DNA from: Hymenobacter gummosus
GTDB lineage: Bacteria > Bacteroidota > Bacteroidia > Cytophagales > Hymenobacteraceae
Direction of reading: 5' to 3'
Assembly: GCF_003970915.1 (NCBI RefSeq)
Contig: NZ_RXOF01000008.1
Coordinates: 211,505-275,504, forward strand
DNA length: 64,000 nucleotides
The notes under the pieces are model-generated. The model had not been told where the DNA came from and did not search any database. It saw only the letters and a program-made list of their open reading frames with translations. This document shows positions 41,779 to 51,769 of the stretch, in pieces; positions within the stretch are counted from its first letter, which is position 1; each line of letters starts with the position of its first letter. The position numbers were made by a program, and so were the translations under genes.

Positions 41779-43974
41779 CTACTTCACGCTCAGCTGGGCC
41801 GTGACGGGCGCGGCCAAACCCAGCTGCTGGCTGCGGGCCGAGGGCAGGGCGCCGCCCACGGCAATGGTCAGCGGGCCGCCGGGCGCCACGGCCTGGCCCT
41901 GGGCGTTGATGCGGGCCAGCTGCTCGGGCGTGAGAGTAAACTTCACGGTTTGCTTGGCGCCGGGGGCCAGCTTCACGCGCTGGAAGCCTTTCAGGGAGTA
42001 CAGCGGCGTCTGCTGGCCTTTCTGGGCGGCGTGGGTGAGGTAGAGCTGCACCACTTCCTCGCCGGCCATCTTGCCGGTGTTCGTCACGGTGGCTTCCACT
42101 TCCACGGGCTTGCCCTTGGCCGCTTTCTTGGGCAGCTTCAGCCCGGAGTACTCAAACTTGGCGTAGCTCAGCCCGTAGCCGAAGGGGTACATCGGCTCGG
42201 CCGTCATGTAGCGGTAGGTGCGGCCCTGCATGCCGTAGCTTTCGTAGGCGGGCAGCTGGTCCAGGCTCTTGGGGAAGGTAATCGGCAGCTTGCCCGAGGG
42301 CGAGGCCTGCCCGAACACCAGGTCGGCCACGGCGTTGCCGCCTTCCTCGCCGGGGTACCAGGCCAGCAGCACCGCGTCCGACAGCTCGTGCACCTCCTGC
42401 AGGTTCATGGGCGAGCCGCCGGTGACGATGGTGATGATGGGCTTCTTGTTGTCCTTGCGCAGGCGGCGCAAGAACTCCAGCTGGTTGGCCGGCAGGTTGT
42501 AGTCGAGCCGGTCGCCGAAGCTGGGCGAGGCAATGGACTCGCCCTCCTCCCCTTCCAGCAGCCCGTTGATGCCCAGCACCACGAAGGTCGCATCGGCATT
42601 GCGGGCCGTGCCGGTCACCCAGTCCACCCCGTTCTGGTTGGGCCGGTCGAGCATCGCGCCCGGGCGGTACTGAATCTGGCTGCCGGCTTGCACGCCCTTG
42701 GTCAGGCCCTCCAGCATGGTGCTCATGTCGGGGTTGACGCCGTAGTAGTTGCCCAGCAGGGCTTCGAGGTTGGCCGCGTTCGGGCCGGTCACGAAGTACA
42801 TGGGCAGGTCGTTGCGCAGGGGCAGCACGCCGTTGTTTTTGAGCAGCACGATGGACTTCTGGGCCGCCTCCCGCGCCAGGGCCCGGTGCGCCGGGCTGTT
42901 CACCACCGAGGCCGGAATGTTCTCGTAGGGCGAGGAGTCCTTGGGGTCGAACAAACCCAGGCGGAAGCGGGTGCGCAGCAGCACGGCCAGGGAGCTGTCG
43001 ATTTGGGTTTCGGTAACCAGGCCCTGCTTCACCGCCTCGGGCAGGTAGGGGTATACGCTGCCGCAGTTCAGGTTCACGCCCCGCTTCAGGGCGAGGGCGG
43101 CGGCTTCGGCGGGCGTTTTCACCACCTTGTGGCCCTGGTAGAAGTCCACCAGCGCCCAGCAGTCCGACACGACATGGCCGCGGAATTTCCACTCCTTGCG
43201 CAGCACGTCCTGCAGCAGGTACTGGTTGCCGCAGCACGGCTCGCCGTTGGTAGCGTTGTAGGCGCACATCACGGCTTCCACCTTGCCCTCCTGCACCAGC
43301 GTCTGGAAGGCCGGCAGGTAGGTTTCGCGCAAATCCTGGGGCGAAGCCAGGGCGTTGAACTCGTGGCGCAGCTTCTCGGGGCCGCTGTGCACGGCGAAGT
43401 GCTTGGCGCAGGCCGCTACTTTCAGCCGCGTGGGGTCGGGCCCCTGCAGGCCGCGCACGAAGGCCAGGCCGATGCGCGAGGTCAGGAAAGGGTCTTCGCC
43501 GTAAGTTTCCTGCCCGCGGCCCCAGCGCGGGTCGCGGAAGATGTTCACGTTGGGCGTCCAGAAGGTCAGCCCGCCGTACTGCCGGCGGTAGTCCTTGGCC
43601 ACGGCCGCGTTGTACATGGCCCGCGCCTCGTCCGACACGGCCGTCGACACGCGCAGGGCCAGGTCCTCGTCGAAGCTGGCGCCCAGGCCGATGGCCTGCG
43701 GAAACACCGTAGCCGCGCCGGCCCGGCCCACGCCGTGCAGGGCCTCGTTCCACCAGTTGTAGGCCGGCACGTTCAGCCGCTCGATGGCCTTGCTGTTGTA
43801 CATCATCTGGTCGGCCTTTTCTTCCAAGGTCAGCTTGCTGATGTAGTCGTTCACCCGCACGCTCAGCGGCTGGGCAGGGTCGAGGTAGAGCGGGGCCACC
43901 TGGGCCGGGGCCTGGGCACGCGCGGCCAGCGGTAAGGCTAGCAGGGCGGCGCGCAGCAAATTCCGGTGGTTCAT
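41779..43974 (-). CDS. GH3 beta-xylosidase-type exo-hydrolase
   Basis: 731 residues with signal peptide (1-21). It resembles the beta-xylosidase/alpha-arabinofuranosidase branch of GH3: YNWWNEALHGVGRAG, TFWTPNVNIFRDPRWGRGQETYGEDP, nucleophile Asp271 in VVSDCWAL, and EAVMCAYNATNGEPCCGN. A fibronectin type III-like domain forms the C-terminus. It should release xylose from xylo-oligosaccharides. The WWNEALHG block differs from the BglX-type GH3 at 6194, consistent with xylo- rather than gluco-specificity. Confidence 0.93.
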   Translation of the reverse strand: MNHRNLLRAALLALPLAARAQAPAQVAPLYLDPAQPLSVRVNDYISKLTLEEKADQMMYNSKAIERLNVPAYNWWNEALHGVGRAGAATVFPQAIGLGASFDEDLALRVSTAVSDEARAMYNAAVAKDYRRQYGGLTFWTPNVNIFRDPRWGRGQETYGEDPFLTSRIGLAFVRGLQGPDPTRLKVAACAKHFAVHSGPEKLRHEFNALASPQDLRETYLPAFQTLVQEGKVEAVMCAYNATNGEPCCGNQYLLQDVLRKEWKFRGHVVSDCWALVDFYQGHKVVKTPAEAAALALKRGVNLNCGSVYPYLPEAVKQGLVTETQIDSSLAVLLRTRFRLGLFDPKDSSPYENIPASVVNSPAHRALAREAAQKSIVLLKNNGVLPLRNDLPMYFVTGPNAANLEALLGNYYGVNPDMSTMLEGLTKGVQAGSQIQYRPGAMLDRPNQNGVDWVTGTARNADATFVVLGINGLLEGEEGESIASPSFGDRLDYNLPANQLEFLRRLRKDNKKPIITIVTGGSPMNLQEVHELSDAVLLAWYPGEEGGNAVADLVFGQASPSGKLPITFPKSLDQLPAYESYGMQGRTYRYMTAEPMYPFGYGLSYAKFEYSGLKLPKKAAKGKPVEVEATVTNTGKMAGEEVVQLYLTHAAQKGQQTPLYSLKGFQRVKLAPGAKQTVKFTLTPEQLARINAQGQAVAPGGPLTIAVGGALPSARSQQLGLAAPVTAQLSVK

Positions 43975-44138
43975 AGGAGGGCAGATTGGTATGCGGAGCG
44001 TGTAGAACCGCGCTACCGCGCGGGCGTCGTTGAACCGAAGGTCAGCGGGGCTAACATCAACGGGAGGACCTATACTGCTTCAGGAAAAAGGCCATAAGTC
44101 AGCTGCAGCGGGCAGCGCGGCGGCAAGGCCGGCAGCCC

Positions 44139-44166
44139 CGCCAACCGGGCCAAAACCCGGTTGGCG
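44139..44166. terminator. 11-bp stem hairpin in the SGNH-GH3 gap
   Basis: The stem 44139-44149 with 44156-44166 is perfect around a CCAAAA loop. It lies in the 469-bp gap 43975-44443, which is GC-rich, has no convincing coding frame and no promoter I can support. Confidence 0.5.
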
Positions 44167-44414
44167 CGAACTGCCGGCAGCCAGCGCGGGCCACCAAAGG
44201 CCCGGCTTTGCCGCGGTCCACCGGAGGTAGGGTGCCCGCCGCGGAAGCAGCCGAAACCCGTCGTTTCGGCCGCCGCGACGCCACATTCCCCTGTTCCCAG
44301 CGCCCACAAAGCGCCGGTGCGCGTAGCCGGCAGCAGGTTCCCACGCCCACTGTCAGCCCGGGCAGCCCCGGTTCCGGGGGCCGCTAACCGACCCGCAGCG
44401 GGCCGGCTTCCTGT

Positions 44415-44433
44415 CGGCGCCTCAGCGGCGCCG
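44415..44433. terminator. Short GC hairpin after the SGNH esterase gene
   Basis: A 7-bp stem (44415-44421 with 44427-44433) 10 bp after the stop codon of the esterase gene. No T run. Confidence 0.45.
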
Positions 44434-44443
44434 GTAAGTCAGA

Positions 44444-46384
44444 TTACTTGTCGGTGCGGAAGGGCGAGGCCGGCAGGCCTTCCCGGTTGTAGAGGTTGGC
44501 GCCCTGGGGGTTGTCGGCCCAGGCGTAGCGCACGGCTACGGGGTTGGATACCTGCTCGTTCCACACCACCACCTTGTCGCCCTCGATGCGGGCCTGGGCC
44601 CAGACGAACTGCTGGTCGGGGCCGGCAATGGCGAACTGCTTCAGCTCCCCGCCGCCCTTGGCCACCAGCCCGCCGCCCACGCCTGCGAAGCTGAGCGTGA
44701 CTCTGTTGCCGCTGATTTTCAGGTCCTGGTAGAGCGGCCCGGAAGCCACCAGGTTTTTCTCGCCGTAGGCCTCACGCTGGGCCTGCAGGGCCAGGCGGTG
44801 GCCCACGGAAGCCTTGTCGAGCGGGTGAATGTCGTTCCACTCGCCCAGGTCGATGGCTACGGCCATGCCGGTGTGCGGCACGGCGGCCAGAGTGCGGCGC
44901 TGCTGGTCGCGCAGCTCGGCCCAGCTGCTTTCGGTGGGCTGCTCCTTCACGGCCATAAAGTTGGCCAGCTGCACGTACAGGAAGGGCAGTTGAGGCTGCT
45001 GCCAGGCCCGGCGCCAGTCCCCGATCAGGCTGGACATCAGCGGCAGGTATTCCTTGGGGGCCTTGGTGTTCGACTCGCCCTGGTACCAGATGACGCCCTT
45101 CACGGCGTAGGGCGCCAGCGGGGCCGTCATGCCGTTGTAGAGCACGCCGGGCTGCCACTGCCAGAAGGTCGGGCCGGCCAGCGGCTCCATCTTCGCGCCC
45201 AGGCGCATCAGCCACTGGCCGCGCAGGTCCACTTTTTGGCCGGCGGCCTGCAGCTCGTAGGTTTTGTCGGGCGTGAAGCCGCCGCGGCCCGCGCTGTTAA
45301 TCACGCGCACCACCAGCACGTTCTTGCCCGGCTTGAGCACCGTGGTCGGCAGATCGTACTTGCGCGGCGGGTACTGGTACGAGGTCGTGCCCACGAACTG
45401 CCCGTTCAGGTACACCGAGTCGGCATCGACGATGGTACCCAGCTCCAGCCGGGCGGGCTGGCCCACCATAGCCGCCGGCACTTCGATTTCCCGGCGCAGC
45501 CACACCACGCCGTTCACGGGGCCCAGGCCCTGGTTGGCCCAGTAGCCGGGCACGGTGAAGGGCTGCCAGCTGCTCACGTCGAGGCCGGGAGTGTACCAGG
45601 GCGTCTGGCCCTTGGCGGAACCCTGGTCCTGCTGGCGCACCTGCCGGTACCAGGCCACGTCGCGGGCGCGCTCCTGCTGGCGGATGCCCTCCACGTACAG
45701 GCTGTCCTTGATTTGCCGGGCGCGCTGCTCGTAGGGCGGGAAGGCTTTCAGCGCGTCGGCGCTCAGCCAGGCCTCGGCCGGGGAGCCGCCCACGGCGGCC
45801 CGGATCAGGCCGATGGGCACTTTGTACTTGGCGTGCAGCTCCTTGGCGAAGAAGTAGCCCACGGCCGTAAACTGCAGCACCGATTTAGGGTCGGCAGCGG
45901 TCCAGCGCCCACTCGGCAAGTCGGCGGCCGGGCCGCGGTTGCTGTAGCGGGTCGGCGCGTCGAACTGCCGGATCTGCGAATTGGTAGCCTGGGCCACCAC
46001 CTCGGGGTACTTGTCGCGCACCCGCGCCATGGGCAGCTCCATGTTCGACTGGCCCGAGCACAGCCACACGTCGCCGACGAGGATATCTTTGAGGTCCAGC
46101 TGGTTGCTGGCCTTGATGGTCATCGTAAAGGGGCCGCCCGGCTTCAGCGCGGGCAGCTGCACCTGCCACTTGCCGTCTTGGCCGGCGGTGGCGCGGTAGG
46201 TTTTGCCCTGGAAGCTCAGCGTTACGGCTTCGCCCTTGTCGGCCCAGCCCCACACCGGCACCGTCGTACCGCGTTGCAGCACCATCCCGTCGCTGATGAG
46301 GCGGGGCAGGCGCACGGCGGCGTAAACCGGGGCGGTGGTAGTAAGGGCGGCGGCGCAGAAAACCAGACGAAACGAGTTGAGCAT
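44444..46384 (-). CDS. Sialate O-acetylesterase-like SGNH esterase (probable xylan acetyl esterase)
   Basis: 646 residues from the ATG at 46382-46384, which begins a signal peptide; the frame is open further upstream but low-complexity. SGNH-hydrolase blocks: catalytic Ser113 in CSGQSNMELP, GVIWYQGESN, and the Asp-His pair in DIHPLDKASVGHRLA. A jelly-roll insert (about 240-360; WLRREIEVP) is typical of the sialate O-acetylesterase family. In xylan loci such enzymes deacetylate xylan; sialic acid is an unlikely substrate here. It follows susD after a gap with two strong hairpins. Confidence 0.88.
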   Translation of the reverse strand: MLNSFRLVFCAAALTTTAPVYAAVRLPRLISDGMVLQRGTTVPVWGWADKGEAVTLSFQGKTYRATAGQDGKWQVQLPALKPGGPFTMTIKASNQLDLKDILVGDVWLCSGQSNMELPMARVRDKYPEVVAQATNSQIRQFDAPTRYSNRGPAADLPSGRWTAADPKSVLQFTAVGYFFAKELHAKYKVPIGLIRAAVGGSPAEAWLSADALKAFPPYEQRARQIKDSLYVEGIRQQERARDVAWYRQVRQQDQGSAKGQTPWYTPGLDVSSWQPFTVPGYWANQGLGPVNGVVWLRREIEVPAAMVGQPARLELGTIVDADSVYLNGQFVGTTSYQYPPRKYDLPTTVLKPGKNVLVVRVINSAGRGGFTPDKTYELQAAGQKVDLRGQWLMRLGAKMEPLAGPTFWQWQPGVLYNGMTAPLAPYAVKGVIWYQGESNTKAPKEYLPLMSSLIGDWRRAWQQPQLPFLYVQLANFMAVKEQPTESSWAELRDQQRRTLAAVPHTGMAVAIDLGEWNDIHPLDKASVGHRLALQAQREAYGEKNLVASGPLYQDLKISGNRVTLSFAGVGGGLVAKGGGELKQFAIAGPDQQFVWAQARIEGDKVVVWNEQVSNPVAVRYAWADNPQGANLYNREGLPASPFRTDK

Positions 46385-46567
46385 GGGCGGTTGGGAATTG
46401 GAGCGGTGGTAGCGCGGCGGGTAGCCGTTTGTCCGAGTGAGCCGGCCGGGGGCCGCCTTGCGGACGGATGGCAGTAGAGAACTGGCGCCGGCACGATTTG
46501 CCGGTCGGCGCGGGAGCGGTGGCACCGGCCTGGTTCGGGCTGAGCGCCGGTTATGCTGGCCTGCTAG

Positions 46568-46596
46568 CCCGGTGCCAACGAGCGGTTGGCACCGGG
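46568..46596. terminator. Strong hairpin 2 of a tandem pair after susD
   Basis: A perfect 12-bp stem (46568-46579 with 46585-46596) and a 5-nt loop. It lies 21 bp from a second hairpin at 46618-46648, downstream of susD. Confidence 0.7.
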
Positions 46597-46617
46597 AGCG
46601 GGCAGGTGGCGGTAAGA

Positions 46618-46648
46618 CGAGTGGCTGCTCAGCACGAGCAGCCACTCG
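46618..46648. terminator. Strong hairpin 1 of a tandem pair after susD
   Basis: A perfect 13-bp stem (46618-46630 with 46636-46648) and a 5-nt loop, 12 bp after the susD stop codon. The T-rich flank is on the plus side. It probably reduces read-through from susC/susD into the enzyme genes. Confidence 0.75.
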
Positions 46649-46660
46649 CTTTTCACTCGC

Positions 46661-48595
46661 CTATTGGTAATTGGGGTTCTGGTAAGTTGCTTTCACGTCG
46701 GCCGACACGTCCATGCGGTCGAGCTGGACCTGCGGAATGGGGCGCAGGTAGTGGTAGGGCTGGATGGTGCGCGTCACCGTGACGGGGGTATGGTCGCCGT
46801 AGTTGTTGCCGCCGATGCTGTAGGTACCGGCCAGCTCGTTCCACTTCTGGGTACGCACCAGGTCAAACCAGCGGTAGCCTTCGCCGAAGTATTCCCGCGA
46901 GCGTTCGGCCAGGATGTAGTTGATGGTGATGGTGGCCGGGGTGGCCGCTACCATCGCGGCGCTGTTGTCCTGGTTCTTGACGACGTTGCCGTTGTTGTCG
47001 AAGCGCCACTTGCCGGCGCGGGCCCGAATCACGTTGATCAGCTCGCGGGCACTCTTGCCGGAGCGGGGCGTGGCGCCCTTCACGGCGGCCTCGGCCGCTA
47101 CAAAGTACAGCTCCGAGAACTTGGCGATGTTGAACGGCCGGGTGCTGCCGGCGTTGGGCTGGCCCAGGCCGGTGCCGTTATCGGTGCGGTAAGGACCCAA
47201 CTTCCACAGGCCCGGGTACACGATGCGGCTGATGCCGCGCGGCCCAATCACGTAGTCGGCCCGGCCGGGCAGCGTGCCGGCCCCGACACCGCTGGCCCCG
47301 GCCCCGGAGGGGTAGGTAATGGGCGTCCCGGTGGGCTCGGCATCCAGGAACGTCAGCACTGCTTCACCCGGTCTGACGGGCAGGCCGTTGGCGTTGTTCA
47401 GAGTAGCCGCCGTCACGCCCGCTTTCGGCCAGTTGCCGCGGTACACCGTGGTGAAGGTGCCGTCGTAGCGCGAGTCGTTGGTTTTGTCGGCGAAGGTGTT
47501 TTCGATGGCGCCGATGGTCGGGGCCATGCGCACCCAGGGGCGGCCCAGCGGCTGCACGGCTTCGCGCTGCACCGAGGATACCCCGCTGCTGCGGATGGCG
47601 GTGTAGTTCCAGGTCAGCATCCAGCCGGCAAAGTTGTCGGGGGCGCCGCCGCTGCCGAAGGTCAGGCTACCGCCGTTGTACTGCTCGCTGGCCTCGGTGT
47701 GGTCGGCGTACAGCAGCAGCTCCAGGTTCCGGTCGTTGGTGGCCACGTTCACGTCGTAGTACGTGGGCTGCAGGCGGAACGGCCCCGGGTTGTCGATGCC
47801 GTCGGCGGCTACGTCGTAGGCCTTCTGGTAGTACCACTGCGCGTTGTGCCCGTCCGGGTCGACGCGCTGGGCGGCCGGGTAGGTCGGGATGTTGTTCGGG
47901 TTTTCCAGCCACCAGCCGTAGGTCAGGTAGGCTTTGGCCAGGTGCAGGCGGGCCAGCGTTTTGGTCACGCCGCCGGTTACCCGCGGATTGGCCGGCAGGT
48001 CGTTGACGGCCTGCAGCAGATCCGGGAAAATGGCTTTGGTGTAGACTTCGGGCACCGTGTTGCGGGTCGAGGTCCGCACCGGGTTGGTGTTGAACTGCAG
48101 CTCGCCCGAGCCCAGGTCCAGCGGCACTCCGCCGAAGGTCTGCACCAGCAGGAAGTAGTCGAAGGCGCGGAAGAAGCGGGCTTCGGCAATCAGGGCCGGC
48201 GAAATGGTACCCACCGCGGTGGCATTCTTGATGATGCCGTTGGCCGTGTTGATGTTGGGAAACGCCGTGGTCCACAGCGCATCGGCGCGGCTGTTGTTGG
48301 CCGTCAGCAGGGCCCGGCCGGAGTAATCCATGGCCAGGAAGTTTTCGTCGGCGCTCTGCCCGTAGGTTACTTCATCCGTGCCGGTGAGGGTGGTGTTGTA
48401 GTAGTAAGCGTTGCCGTAGATGTAGCGCAGGTGGGCGTACAAGGACGTCAGGCCCCCGCTTACGCCCCGCTCCGTCTGGAAGTAGTTCGGGTCGTAGGTG
48501 GCGCGGGGCTGTTCGTCCAGCAGTTTATTGCAGCCGGGCGCAGCCATTGAAATAACGGCCGCCCCGATTAGAAAAGTTAAGTTGAAGCGTTTCAT
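46661..48595 (-). CDS. RagB/SusD family glycan-binding lipoprotein (xylan locus)
   Basis: 644 residues, longer than the beta-glucan SusD. Signal peptide with lipobox APGC (Cys22), then LLDEQPRATYDPNYFQTERGV, NINTANGIIKNA, ARFFRAFDYFLLVQTFGGVPL and the C-terminal RSREYFGEGYRWFDLVRTQKW. It should bind xylan oligosaccharides at the surface with the SusC just upstream (12 bp gap). The tail NPNYQ is typical of the family. Confidence 0.95.
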   Translation of the reverse strand: MKRFNLTFLIGAAVISMAAPGCNKLLDEQPRATYDPNYFQTERGVSGGLTSLYAHLRYIYGNAYYYNTTLTGTDEVTYGQSADENFLAMDYSGRALLTANNSRADALWTTAFPNINTANGIIKNATAVGTISPALIAEARFFRAFDYFLLVQTFGGVPLDLGSGELQFNTNPVRTSTRNTVPEVYTKAIFPDLLQAVNDLPANPRVTGGVTKTLARLHLAKAYLTYGWWLENPNNIPTYPAAQRVDPDGHNAQWYYQKAYDVAADGIDNPGPFRLQPTYYDVNVATNDRNLELLLYADHTEASEQYNGGSLTFGSGGAPDNFAGWMLTWNYTAIRSSGVSSVQREAVQPLGRPWVRMAPTIGAIENTFADKTNDSRYDGTFTTVYRGNWPKAGVTAATLNNANGLPVRPGEAVLTFLDAEPTGTPITYPSGAGASGVGAGTLPGRADYVIGPRGISRIVYPGLWKLGPYRTDNGTGLGQPNAGSTRPFNIAKFSELYFVAAEAAVKGATPRSGKSARELINVIRARAGKWRFDNNGNVVKNQDNSAAMVAATPATITINYILAERSREYFGEGYRWFDLVRTQKWNELAGTYSIGGNNYGDHTPVTVTRTIQPYHYLRPIPQVQLDRMDVSADVKATYQNPNYQ

Positions 48596-48607
48596 GACTG
48601 GCGGTGC

Positions 48608-51600
48608 TTAGAAGGTGACGTTGAGCCCGGCGAGGAAGGTGCGGGTGGCCGGGGCGTTGGTGCCGATGGTGAGCAGGCGACGCGGCACGCCCGACGTCAC
48701 GGCCACGTTCTGGTCGGCGTACGAATTGGTTTCCGGGTCCATGCCCGACTCTTTCTTGTAGGGCGAGAAGAACACGAAGGGGTTCTGCGCCGTCACGTAC
48801 AGGCGCAAGCGGCTCACCCCGTTGTTCTTCAGCCAGTCGACCTGGTCGAAGTTGTAGCCCAGCGAGATGGTGCGAATCTTCAGGTAGGACGCGTCGAAGT
48901 AGCCGAGCGTGGAGGCGTACTTGAGGTTGTCGCCGCTGCGGATGCTGGCCGGGTTGGGGTACTTGGCGTCGGTGTTGTCGGGCGTCCAGTAGTCCACTTT
49001 CACGTTGCCGCGCCGGCCGTTCATCAGGTTCAGGTAGCCCGAGGCCCCGTAGAGGGTGCTGTTGAGCAGGCCGCCGCTCTGGAAGGCGCCCACCGCGGTC
49101 AGGTCGAAGCCCTTGTAGGCCAGCCGGGTGTTGAAGCCGCCCAGGAACTTGGGGTTGATGTCCAGGATCTGCCGGTCCTGAGCCCCAATGGCGCGGACGG
49201 GGGTGCCGTCCGGGTTGAAGCCGCCGGTGTATTTCACCTTGATCATGCCCAAGGTGTTGGTGCCGGGCTCCAGGATGTTGCGGTACGGGTCGTCCTGCTG
49301 CCACAGGCCGATTTTCTCGTAGTCGAAAATCACGTTGATGGGCTTGCCCACAAACCACCAGTTGCCTTCGTCGCGGGTTTGCTCGCCGGCCAGGGACGTA
49401 ATCTTGTTGCGGTTGGTGTAGAAGTTGACGCCCGCTTCCCAGGTAAAGCCGCCCACGTTGTCCAGGATGAGCCCGTTCAACGACAGCTCAACGCCCTTGT
49501 TCTGGGTCGAGCCGATGTTTTTGGTGAAGCCATCCGCCCCGGAGGTGGAGGGCAGCGGCAGCGGCAGCAGCACGTCCTCGGTGTTGGTCACGTAGTACTC
49601 CACCGTGCCCGACAGGCGGTTTTTCAGCAGGGCGAAATCCACCCCGTAGTTCCAGGTCTTGGAGAATTCCCAGCCCAGCTCGGGGTTGGGCAGCTGGCTC
49701 ACGTACAGGCCCGTCTGGAAGTCGGTCGGCCCGAAGTTGTAGGGGCGGGGCGACAACGAGCCCAGGGTGGAGTACGGACCAATAGCCTGGTTGGACGTCT
49801 GGCCGTAGCCGGCGCGCAGCTTGAGCATGTTGACGGCCGCCACGTTCTGCATGAACCCTTCGCGGGCCACGTTCCAGCCCACCGACACGGCCGGGTAGGT
49901 GTTCCACTTGTGGCCCGGGGCCAGCACCGACGAGGCATCCGAGCGCACCGTGGCCGACAGCAGGTACCGGTCGTCGTAGGAGTACATCACCCGGCCCATG
50001 TACGAGAGCAGGCCGAACTTGCGGTACTGCTGGTTGTTGGGGTCGATGGTGACGGCGCCGGCGGCCAGGCCCAGGTTGTAGTACTGCAGGGCGTCGGAGG
50101 GAATGTCCCGGGCCGCCACCTGCGACTGGTTGAAGATGTTGCTGGAAGCCGAGTACAGGCCCACCGCACTGATGTTGTGCTTCCCGCCGAAGGTGCGGTC
50201 GTACATCAGCAGGTTTTCCACCGTCCAGTCGGTCGTCACCTGGTTGAGGATGGCGGCCGACGACACGGTTGCCGGGTCCAGCGCGTTGATGCCCCGGCCG
50301 GTGTACGAGCCGTTCTGGCTCTGGCGGTAGTTCACGCCCAGGTTGAGGCGGTACTTCAGGCCCTCAATGCCCGGAATCTGCAGCTCCCCGAAGAGGGTGT
50401 TGTAGCTGGCCAGGGCTTTGGTTTCGTTCAGCCAGTTGTCCTTGTTGGCCTCAATTATGTCACGGGTGTACACCCACTGGTCGTCCGCGGCCATCTTGAT
50501 GATGCGCTTGATCGAGCCGTCGGCGTTGTAGGGATTGGCGATGGGCGAGGAGTTCAGCGTGGGGTACAGCCCGATGTTGGAGCCTTCCGTGCGGCTGTAG
50601 CTGTTGTTGACGGTGAAGCCCAGGCGCACGTACTTGCCCACGCCCTGGTCGAGCGAGCCGCGCACGGTGTAGCGGGTGTACTTCTGGGTGGGCACCACCC
50701 CGTCTTCCTGGTAGTAGCCCGCGTTGAAGTTGTAGCGGCCCTTATCCGTGCCGCCGTTGATGCCCACGTTATGGTTCATCTGCCGGCCCTTCTTGTAGAG
50801 CAGGTCCTGCCAGTCGGTATCCACGTCGTCGGCCTCATCCACCCCGTTGGTGGGGTACAGGTTGGCCGCCTTGCGCAGGGCCACAAACTCGGGCCCGTTC
50901 ATCATCGGGGTTTTCGCAAACACCGTCTTCACGCCCACGAACCCGTCGTAGGATACCTGCGGCTTCTGCCCTGCCTTGCCCTGCTTGGTCGTCACCAGAA
51001 TAACCCCGTTGGCGCCGCGCGAGCCGTAGATGGCCGTGGCCGAGGCGTCCTTCAGGATGTCGACCGACTGAATGTCGTTGGGGTTGATGTCGCCGATGGA
51101 ACCCGGGAACGGAATGCCGTCGAGTACCACCAGCGGGTCGTTGGTGGCCCCCAGGGAGCGGGTGCCGCGGATGCGGATTTGCATGCCCGCGCCCGGCTGC
51201 GAGGACGCCTGCTGGAACTGCACGCCCGGCAGGCGGCCCTGCAGGGCCTGCGAGATGTTGGCCGCCGGCACTTCGCGGATGGCATTGCCGCTGATGGAAG
51301 CCACCGAGCCCGTTACGGCTTCGGCCCGCTGGGTGCCGTAGCCAATTACCACTACTTCGTTGATGTTCTGCACATCTTCGAGCAGCTTCACGTCCACTGC
51401 GCTGCGGCCGCCCACCTCAATGCGCTGGGAGGCGTAGCCCACGAAGGAGTAAGTGAGCGTTGCCCCGGCGGGTACGTTCGTCAGGTTGTACACGCCTTCG
51501 GCGTTGGTGGTAGTGCCCTGCGTGGTACCGGTCACCACCACGCTCACGCCCGGTAGGCCGCCGCCGTCGGCGCCGGTCACGCGCCCCGATACGGATTGAT

Positions 51601-51712
51601 TGGCTTGGGCCAGGGCGCTCAGCGGCGCCCCGACAAAGGATAGCGGCAGCGCCGCGGCCGTTAGCAGCGGCCAGCTGAGCTGCAGGACCGTTCTGCGTAG
51701 AGGTGTTGACAT
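48608..51712 (-). CDS. SusC/RagA family TonB-linked outer-membrane transporter (xylan locus)
   Basis: 1034 residues. Signal peptide, regulatory beta domain (VSGRVTGADGGGLPGVSVVV), linker EVVVIGYGTQ, plug (MQIRIRGTRSLG, VDILKDASATAIYGSRGANG) and beta-barrel ending LAGLNVTF. It imports xylo-oligosaccharides with its SusD. It belongs to the minus-strand run that starts at uxuA; the upstream SDR gene ends 57 bp before it, leaving little room for a separate promoter. Confidence 0.96.
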   Translation of the reverse strand: MSTPLRRTVLQLSWPLLTAAALPLSFVGAPLSALAQANQSVSGRVTGADGGGLPGVSVVVTGTTQGTTTNAEGVYNLTNVPAGATLTYSFVGYASQRIEVGGRSAVDVKLLEDVQNINEVVVIGYGTQRAEAVTGSVASISGNAIREVPAANISQALQGRLPGVQFQQASSQPGAGMQIRIRGTRSLGATNDPLVVLDGIPFPGSIGDINPNDIQSVDILKDASATAIYGSRGANGVILVTTKQGKAGQKPQVSYDGFVGVKTVFAKTPMMNGPEFVALRKAANLYPTNGVDEADDVDTDWQDLLYKKGRQMNHNVGINGGTDKGRYNFNAGYYQEDGVVPTQKYTRYTVRGSLDQGVGKYVRLGFTVNNSYSRTEGSNIGLYPTLNSSPIANPYNADGSIKRIIKMAADDQWVYTRDIIEANKDNWLNETKALASYNTLFGELQIPGIEGLKYRLNLGVNYRQSQNGSYTGRGINALDPATVSSAAILNQVTTDWTVENLLMYDRTFGGKHNISAVGLYSASSNIFNQSQVAARDIPSDALQYYNLGLAAGAVTIDPNNQQYRKFGLLSYMGRVMYSYDDRYLLSATVRSDASSVLAPGHKWNTYPAVSVGWNVAREGFMQNVAAVNMLKLRAGYGQTSNQAIGPYSTLGSLSPRPYNFGPTDFQTGLYVSQLPNPELGWEFSKTWNYGVDFALLKNRLSGTVEYYVTNTEDVLLPLPLPSTSGADGFTKNIGSTQNKGVELSLNGLILDNVGGFTWEAGVNFYTNRNKITSLAGEQTRDEGNWWFVGKPINVIFDYEKIGLWQQDDPYRNILEPGTNTLGMIKVKYTGGFNPDGTPVRAIGAQDRQILDINPKFLGGFNTRLAYKGFDLTAVGAFQSGGLLNSTLYGASGYLNLMNGRRGNVKVDYWTPDNTDAKYPNPASIRSGDNLKYASTLGYFDASYLKIRTISLGYNFDQVDWLKNNGVSRLRLYVTAQNPFVFFSPYKKESGMDPETNSYADQNVAVTSGVPRRLLTIGTNAPATRTFLAGLNVTF

Positions 51713-51769
51713 GGGAGAGTGGGAATTGTTGGAAAGGTAGGTTCTTGCCAGGGGGCTTCCAGTGGAAGA

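Noticed and set aside
44444-46384. True sialic acid O-acetylesterase role
   Set aside because: Family name only; the surrounding genes are for xylan and no sialic acid gene is present.
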